Shown here: positions 6,162 to 10,412 of the stretch, in pieces
Position numbering within the stretch: position 1 is the first letter of the stretch
How the letters are laid out: each line of letters starts with the position of its first letter
Origin: JAJKJG01 sp036386395
GTDB lineage: Bacteria; Pseudomonadota; Alphaproteobacteria; Rhizobiales; Beijerinckiaceae
Assembly (NCBI GenBank): GCA_036386395.1
Contig: DASVVU010000025.1
Location: 1-10,412 of the forward strand
Length of the DNA stretch: 10,412 bases
Direction: 5' to 3'
Program-made: the position numbers and the translations under genes
Notes under the pieces: generated by a model
What the model was told of the DNA's origin: nothing
Databases searched by the model: none
The model's input: the letters and a program-made list of their open reading frames with translations, nothing else

Positions 6162-8837
6162 TCACGAGGCCTTCTTCCCGGGAAGCCCGTGGGCGACCCG
6201 CCCGTAGAACGTGTACTCGCCGTCGCTGAAGGAGCCGGGGAAGACGAACCGGATTTCGCAATTGACCGGCTGCTTCTGTTTGCGCAAATCCGTCACGCCG
6301 GCAACGCCGGGAAGGGTCGCCATCGGCGCCAGCGTGCGGACCTGCACGTCGTCTGGATCGGGATCGTCGTCCCGTTCGATGAGATGGAACGCCACCTCGG
6401 CGGCGTACCGAATCGGGAACGCCTGCGGGATGATGCCCATCAGGTACCTTTCCTGCTCGTCGTCGAATTGGCCGAGGTTCGTCTTGGGGAGCTTCTCCAG
6501 GGTCCCGTCGACGACGATGATCAACGAGATGCTGTCGTCGCCGGTGGCGTCGTCCTGGGCGTCGCAATAGAGGCTGATCGGCCGGGCCGGGTCGTCGTAG
6601 AGCACGTTCAGGTCCGTGGTCCAGCCCACGTCGAAGGACAGATCGGTCGGGTTGGGGCCCGGATCCTTTCGGGACACGATGAGCCTCAGCTCGCCCGGGC
6701 CGGCGAGATCCCCTTTCTCGATCGAGAGCACGAACCGCTCGGTGGAGCTCGGGCCCGGAGCCGTGTCCCACAGGGGAGCCTGTTTTTGTGCGCTGTCCGC
6801 CTGCGCCATGGCCGGCTGCCCCGGCTCCGAGAGAGCGAGCGTGGCGAGCTCGTCCTTATCGCAGTCGGCCCAGAAGGCGAGCTGCTGCGGATTGCCCGTG
6901 TCGAGCCGCTCCATGGCGAGGCCGAACCAAGCCTCCGTGGTGCTGTTGAGGCCGGCGTCGGACGCGAAATGATGGGTCTCGACCGCGTAGGGCTCAAGGT
7001 AGCAGATGTCGTTCTCGCTCGTGCAGCCGTGCTTGTGGATGCGCAGCTGGTAGTCGCCCGTCCAGGTGCGGTCCGTGTGGAAGATGCGGATGTAGAAGGG
7101 CTCGGCGCTGACGTGATGTGTCTTTCCGGTGAACGGCAGTTCCTCGAACGTGAACGCCACGGCCAACGGATCGTCCGACGGCGAAGGGGTGGAGCCCGGC
7201 CCGAAGCTGCCTTCGGCCGAGAACTGGTCCCCGACGATGATGGTGTGTGTCACCGGCCCGGTGAGGCCGTTCGAGAAGAACTTGTCCTGGTATTGCGGGA
7301 TCGGGACGCTCAGATCGGTCGAAGGATAGAGCCGGTATTGCAGCCCGTCGCCGCCGGCGATGAAGCCGACCGAGTAGGTGCCGGGCTTGTCGATGCGCAG
7401 CCACTGCATCGCGCCCGGATCGGCGATCGTTCCGGAGACGATGAAGTCGTCCCCGGGCGTCGGCGGGTCGGTCAGCTGCAGCATGACCTCGATATCGGCC
7501 TTGGCGAGGACGCGCACGCCGGCCTCCACGAGATTCGTGGAGGCGATCGGGATGACCATGCCGGAATCGAGGAAGCCCTGCAGCGTACCCGGGTCGAGGG
7601 TGGAGCAGTGCGGGTTGACGCGGTTGAGGTCGACCGCGATCGCCAAGTGATCGCTCAGGTCCGCGATGCCGGCGAGGGCGCCATCCCATTCCGGCCCGGC
7701 CTCGGCGAACGGCGGGTCGACGCGCAGGTGGAGGCCGCGGGTGAAATGCTGCACCCAGAGCGCGTCGCGGTCGCGGTAGGCGGGAGCGTTGCGAAGGAAG
7801 AAGTCGAGCCGCCGGCGATTGTACTTGGTCCTGCCGTCGTCGTACTTTGCCTCCTCTTCGGGATCGCGCTTGCCCCAGTTGCTCCCTTCCCAGATCGGCG
7901 GGTGGGGTGCCTCGAAGAACCAGCAGTCCCACAGCGTGATCGTGAACGTGCTCTGCGGGTTGTGGAACCTGTCCAGCCAGATCGACAGGAGCTTCTGACC
8001 GATGGCGACCTCCCCGGGCGCCGCCTCGCCGTCGACGAAATGGAACGAGCGCGGGTTGCCGTCGATGTTGAAGTCGCCCGTCAGGAACACGTTCTCGAAG
8101 GCCAGGATCTCGGGCGTGAGGAAGTGCTCCATGAGCCCGGCGATGTCGTCGAGCTGCGAGTGGTGCAGCGCCTTGTCCTTCTCGATCGTCTCGAGGTCGT
8201 CGGCGCCGAGGTCGTCGTTGAGGTGGGCGAAGAAGACGTGATAGCGGCTGTGACCCTGCGGGTGCCGGATCGCCACGTAGGCGACGCCCTTGGCGGCCCA
8301 GCTGTCGGCCAGCTTCTTCGATTGGGCGAAGGACTTGAAGGCGACCTGGCTCCATTCCGCGCCGCCGGCGAACGCGACGTAGTCCCCGGTCGGGAAATCC
8401 TTGCTCTTGGGCGGCGGAAGCGGATCGAAGGGCCACTTGCTGTAGATCGCGAGCCCGCTGTCCTGATCAACGTCGGCGCCGGCGAGGTCGTTGTTGATGT
8501 CGTAGACGCAGTATTTGTAGGGGCCTTCGTCGTGCAGGATCTTGAAGAAGATCTCCTGGGCCTCATCATAGAACAGCTCGTTCAGGCAGATGATGTCGTA
8601 ACCGCTGGCGTTGATCTGGTGCGCGATCTGCTTCGCTCTCTTCTGGAGCTGCCCGCCGGTGGGCTCGGCGGCGGCCGGCGGCAGCATGGCGACGTTGTAC
8701 GTGCCGATGCGGACGCTGAACGACTGCGGCCCGTCCGGCGGCGGCGGTTCCGGGAAGCCGGCCAATTTCGTCCAGTTGTTGAAGACGAGCACGGCCGCGA
8801 TGACGGCCAAAACCAGGATCGCCAGAATCCATGTCAT
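6162..8837 (-). CDS. Membrane-anchored endonuclease/exonuclease/phosphatase-family protein, sphingomyelinase-like, with large C-terminal extension
   Basis: The 891-residue product starts with a hydrophobic segment (residues 3-20) that should anchor it in, or export it across, the inner membrane; a Pro-rich linker follows. Residues about 42-405 are a complete EEP (DNase I-like) domain: YNV with N48, NELF with E87, GLAIYSKWPF at 128-137, HLND with H205, GDFN at 254-257, RLDFF at 343-347 and SDH at 395-397. These match in order the metal-binding and catalytic residues of Bacillus cereus sphingomyelinase (Asn16, Glu53, His151, Asp195/Asn197, His296), and the SKWP and TLWD segments favour that branch. 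Phosphodiester hydrolysis, perhaps of a phospholipid, is inferred; a nuclease or other phosphodiesterase is possible. Residues about 405-891 are beta-rich. The stretch near 455-603 (GTYSVGF, GDYQLRI) resembles pre-peptidase C-terminal beta-sandwich domains; the last 250 residues I do not recognise. The ATG at 8837 precedes the membrane segment; an in-frame ATG at 8921 would add 28 residues. It is divergent from the DUF2336 gene. Confidence 0.85.
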   Translation of the reverse strand: MTWILAILVLAVIAAVLVFNNWTKLAGFPEPPPPDGPQSFSVRIGTYNVAMLPPAAAEPTGGQLQKRAKQIAHQINASGYDIICLNELFYDEAQEIFFKILHDEGPYKYCVYDINNDLAGADVDQDSGLAIYSKWPFDPLPPPKSKDFPTGDYVAFAGGAEWSQVAFKSFAQSKKLADSWAAKGVAYVAIRHPQGHSRYHVFFAHLNDDLGADDLETIEKDKALHHSQLDDIAGLMEHFLTPEILAFENVFLTGDFNIDGNPRSFHFVDGEAAPGEVAIGQKLLSIWLDRFHNPQSTFTITLWDCWFFEAPHPPIWEGSNWGKRDPEEEAKYDDGRTKYNRRRLDFFLRNAPAYRDRDALWVQHFTRGLHLRVDPPFAEAGPEWDGALAGIADLSDHLAIAVDLNRVNPHCSTLDPGTLQGFLDSGMVIPIASTNLVEAGVRVLAKADIEVMLQLTDPPTPGDDFIVSGTIADPGAMQWLRIDKPGTYSVGFIAGGDGLQYRLYPSTDLSVPIPQYQDKFFSNGLTGPVTHTIIVGDQFSAEGSFGPGSTPSPSDDPLAVAFTFEELPFTGKTHHVSAEPFYIRIFHTDRTWTGDYQLRIHKHGCTSENDICYLEPYAVETHHFASDAGLNSTTEAWFGLAMERLDTGNPQQLAFWADCDKDELATLALSEPGQPAMAQADSAQKQAPLWDTAPGPSSTERFVLSIEKGDLAGPGELRLIVSRKDPGPNPTDLSFDVGWTTDLNVLYDDPARPISLYCDAQDDATGDDSISLIIVVDGTLEKLPKTNLGQFDDEQERYLMGIIPQAFPIRYAAEVAFHLIERDDDPDPDDVQVRTLAPMATLPGVAGVTDLRKQKQPVNCEIRFVFPGSFSDGEYTFYGRVAHGLPGKKAS

Positions 8838-8992
8838 GGAACCGTCCCCGCAGGCTGCCGAGGCTACGCCACTCCCCTCCGGATTGAAATGCCGGCGGGC
8901 CCCCGGGGGCGGGCTTCTCAAGGTTTCGCTTACGACTGCGCGCTAGGCTGGCGCCGTCCGCATGCGCAGACGCCCGTTTTCCTGGACCGGTC

Positions 8993-10090
8993 ATGAGTCT
9001 CGTCGCGTTCATCTCCGAGGTCGAAGACGCTGTCGGGAGCGAGGACCCGATCCGCCGGCTCGAGACGCTTCGGGCGGTCACGACCCTTTTCCTGACCCAG
9101 GCGCCGAGCCTCAACGAGAGCCACGTCAGCGTCTTCGACGAGGTCATCCTGCGCCTGTGCCGGGACGTCGAGGAGCGCGCCAGGAGCGAGCTCGCCGAGC
9201 GTCTCGCCGACGTCGGCAATGCGCCGCGCAAGGTCGTGCGCGACCTCGCCTTCGACGGCGGGATCGCGGTCGCGGGCCCGGTGCTCGCGCGCTCGCCCCG
9301 GCTCGAGGACGACGACCTTGCCGACATCGCCCGCCGGCAGGGCCAGGAGCACCTCCTCGCCATGGCGAGCCGCCCGGCGCTCGCCGAAGGGGTGACCGAC
9401 GTGCTGGTCGAGCGCGGCGACGAGCGCGTCGCGCGCTCGGTCGCCGGCAACGCGGGCGCCCGCGTCTCGGAGCGCAGCCTCGCCCGGCTCGTGGAGCGGG
9501 CCCGCGCCGACGGCCTCCTCAACGAGCGCCTGCGCGGCCGCAAGGACCTGCCGCCCGAGGAGCTTGCCCGCCTCATGGACGTCGCCCGCGACAAGGTGCG
9601 GGAGACCCTGAAGGAAGAATTCGGCGGCATCGTCGAGCAGGTCGTGAACGCCGCCGTGGCCGAGGTCGCGAAGGCCGTGGCGGAGCCCGTGCCCCCCGCG
9701 CGGCCGGCGTCCCTCGACGCGGCGGTCGCGGCGGTCGCCCGCAAGGCCGAGGGCGTCGGCGTCATCGAGGACGACGTCACCGAGTGGATCAGGGCAGGCC
9801 GGATCGAGGAGGCGCTCGCCGCCGTCGCGCACCTCGCCGACGTGCCGGTCGAGATGGTGGTGCGCGCCTACGAGGGGGTCCACCACGACCCGCTCCTGTT
9901 CATCGTGCGCTCGGTGCGGTTCGGCTGGGCGACCCTCAAGCTCCTCCTCAACGCGCGCAGCGGCCAGAACGCCACGAACGAGGATCTGAAGGGTGCCTTC
10001 GACGCTTTCCAGCAGCTCTCGATCCAGACCGCCCAGCGCGTGGTCCGCTTCACGGCCGCCCGGGAGCGCGCCGCCCAGGAATCCGCGTGA
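8993..10090 (+). CDS. DUF2336 domain-containing protein with HEAT/LRV-like helical repeats
   Basis: The 365-residue product is recognisable as a DUF2336 protein, an almost exclusively alphaproteobacterial family with no established function known to me. It is predicted to be all-helical. Residues about 75-200 read as degenerate helical repeats of about 35 residues: VVRDLAFDGGIAVAGPVLAR, then HLLAMASRPALAEGVTDVLV, then RVARSVAGNAGARVSERSL, similar to leucine-rich-variant or HEAT repeats. An Ala/Pro-rich linker near 228-240 leads to a C-terminal helical region (WIRAGRIEEALAAVAHLADV, 265-284). There is no signal peptide, membrane segment or catalytic motif, so a cytoplasmic protein-binding scaffold is the most reasonable guess. 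No good ribosome binding site precedes the ATG; it fits the domain start. A second paralogue follows on the same strand. The 155-base gap to the divergent phosphodiesterase gene holds a GCCCCCGGGGGC palindrome (8899-8910) but no convincing promoter. Confidence 0.85.
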   Translation: MSLVAFISEVEDAVGSEDPIRRLETLRAVTTLFLTQAPSLNESHVSVFDEVILRLCRDVEERARSELAERLADVGNAPRKVVRDLAFDGGIAVAGPVLARSPRLEDDDLADIARRQGQEHLLAMASRPALAEGVTDVLVERGDERVARSVAGNAGARVSERSLARLVERARADGLLNERLRGRKDLPPEELARLMDVARDKVRETLKEEFGGIVEQVVNAAVAEVAKAVAEPVPPARPASLDAAVAAVARKAEGVGVIEDDVTEWIRAGRIEEALAAVAHLADVPVEMVVRAYEGVHHDPLLFIVRSVRFGWATLKLLLNARSGQNATNEDLKGAFDAFQQLSIQTAQRVVRFTAARERAAQESA

Positions 10091-10129
10091 ACCGGACGAA
10101 ACCGACTGGATGAGACGAATTCGCCTGAA

Positions 10130-10158
10130 CGGAATCGCTCAATTTCGCGGCGATTCCG
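10130..10158. repeat. 9-bp inverted repeat with a GANTC site in each arm
   Basis: CGGAATCGC (10130-10138) pairs perfectly with GCGATTCCG (10150-10158) across an 11-base, AT-richer centre. It lies 40 bases after the first DUF2336 stop and about 117 bases before the next start. No T-run follows on the plus strand, so an intrinsic terminator is not supported. Each arm contains GANTC (GAATC 10132-10136, GATTC 10152-10156), the site methylated by CcrM in alphaproteobacteria. It could be an operator for the downstream gene, a weak transcript-end hairpin, or chance. Confidence 0.5.
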
Positions 10159-10275
10159 GCAACGAACTAACGCTCTGGTGAGAACCTCCCCTTAAGACTG
10201 GCTCTCGGGACACCTCATTGCCGGTGCGCCGTGATCGCAGCCCTCGCCTTCCAACCCGGCCCAGAAGCATCGCCC

Positions 10276-10412
10276 ATGATCGCGCGGATGATCGCCGACC
10301 TCGAGGACTCCATCGCCCGCGGTTCGCAGCAGCGGCGCCTCGACAGCCTGCGCCAGGTCACCGATCTCTTCCTGCGCGACGCCGAGGCCCTCACCGACGA
10401 GCAGGTCGAGTT
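10276..10412 (+). CDS. Second DUF2336 domain-containing protein (5' part only, cut by the window end)
   Basis: The 45 complete codons visible encode MIARMIADLEDSIARGSQQR and onward to LTDEQVE. They align without gaps to the start of the preceding DUF2336 protein: MIADLED against FISEVED, RRLDSLRQVTDLFL against RRLETLRAVTTLFL. The two genes are therefore tandem paralogues, though clearly diverged. The 185-base gap contains the inverted repeat at 10130-10158 and could carry its own promoter; I saw no clear -35/-10 pair. An AGAAG about 9 nt upstream is a modest ribosome binding site. In-frame alternatives are the ATG at 10288 and a GTG at 10231. Confidence 0.75.
   Translation, partial: MIARMIADLEDSIARGSQQRRLDSLRQVTDLFLRDAEALTDEQVE

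Noticed and set aside
8899..8910. Palindrome GCCCCCGGGGGC in the divergent promoter region as an operator
   Set aside because: It is a short pure G/C run with no second copy, and such palindromes arise easily in DNA of this composition.
6111..8996. 961-codon plus-strand open frame opposite the phosphodiesterase gene
   Set aside because: The minus strand encodes ordered catalytic motifs of the EEP family. The plus-strand product is compositionally biased, has no recognisable domain and would run through the rimP promoter at its start.
8566..9886. Minus-strand open frames of 404 and 318 codons opposite the DUF2336 gene
   Set aside because: Shadows of the plus-strand DUF2336 gene. One is a Ser/Arg/Ala-rich translation and the other has no recognisable domain; one also overlaps the start of the phosphodiesterase gene.

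Overview
The window looks like chromosome from a GC-rich alphaproteobacterium, most likely a member of the Hyphomicrobiales (Rhizobiales) near Methylobacterium, Microvirga or Salinarimonas. The reasons are the alphaproteobacterial form of IF-2 (conserved N-terminal block, Ala/Pro linker, charged coiled coil), a YlxR protein carrying a second L7Ae-like domain, DUF2336 proteins, and palindromic repeats of the kind scattered through genomes of this group. The genus assignment is inference from recognition, not a search.

Positions 1-6105 hold the conserved transcription/translation operon, read on the minus strand as rimP (5965-5279), nusA (5273-3657), ylxR (3533-2841) and infB (2844-88). Genes abut or overlap: rimP and nusA are 5 bases apart, and ylxR and infB share an ATGA. 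The exception is a 123-base gap between nusA and ylxR filled by two hairpin repeats. A likely promoter (6077-6105) is followed by a leader of about 105 nt containing a good Rho-independent terminator (6003-6035) before rimP, which suggests attenuation of an operon that encodes the elongation/termination factor NusA. A palindromic repeat is also read in frame in the rimP C-terminal tail, and another repeat block follows infB at 1-83. Together the genes act in 30S maturation (RimP), transcript elongation and termination (NusA), RNA binding (YlxR) and initiation (IF-2).

Positions 6162-8837 (minus) encode an 891-residue protein with an N-terminal membrane segment, a complete endonuclease/exonuclease/phosphatase fold most like bacterial neutral sphingomyelinases, and about 490 residues of beta-rich C-terminal sequence that I cannot assign with confidence. 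Sampled 60-base lines of this gene are less GC-rich than its neighbours. It is the least ordinary gene here.

Positions 8993-10412 (plus) carry two tandem DUF2336 genes, one complete and one cut by the window end. The first is divergent from the phosphodiesterase gene across 155 bases. The gap between the two contains a 9-bp inverted repeat with a GANTC site in each arm. I found no tRNA, rRNA, CRISPR array, transposase or phage gene.
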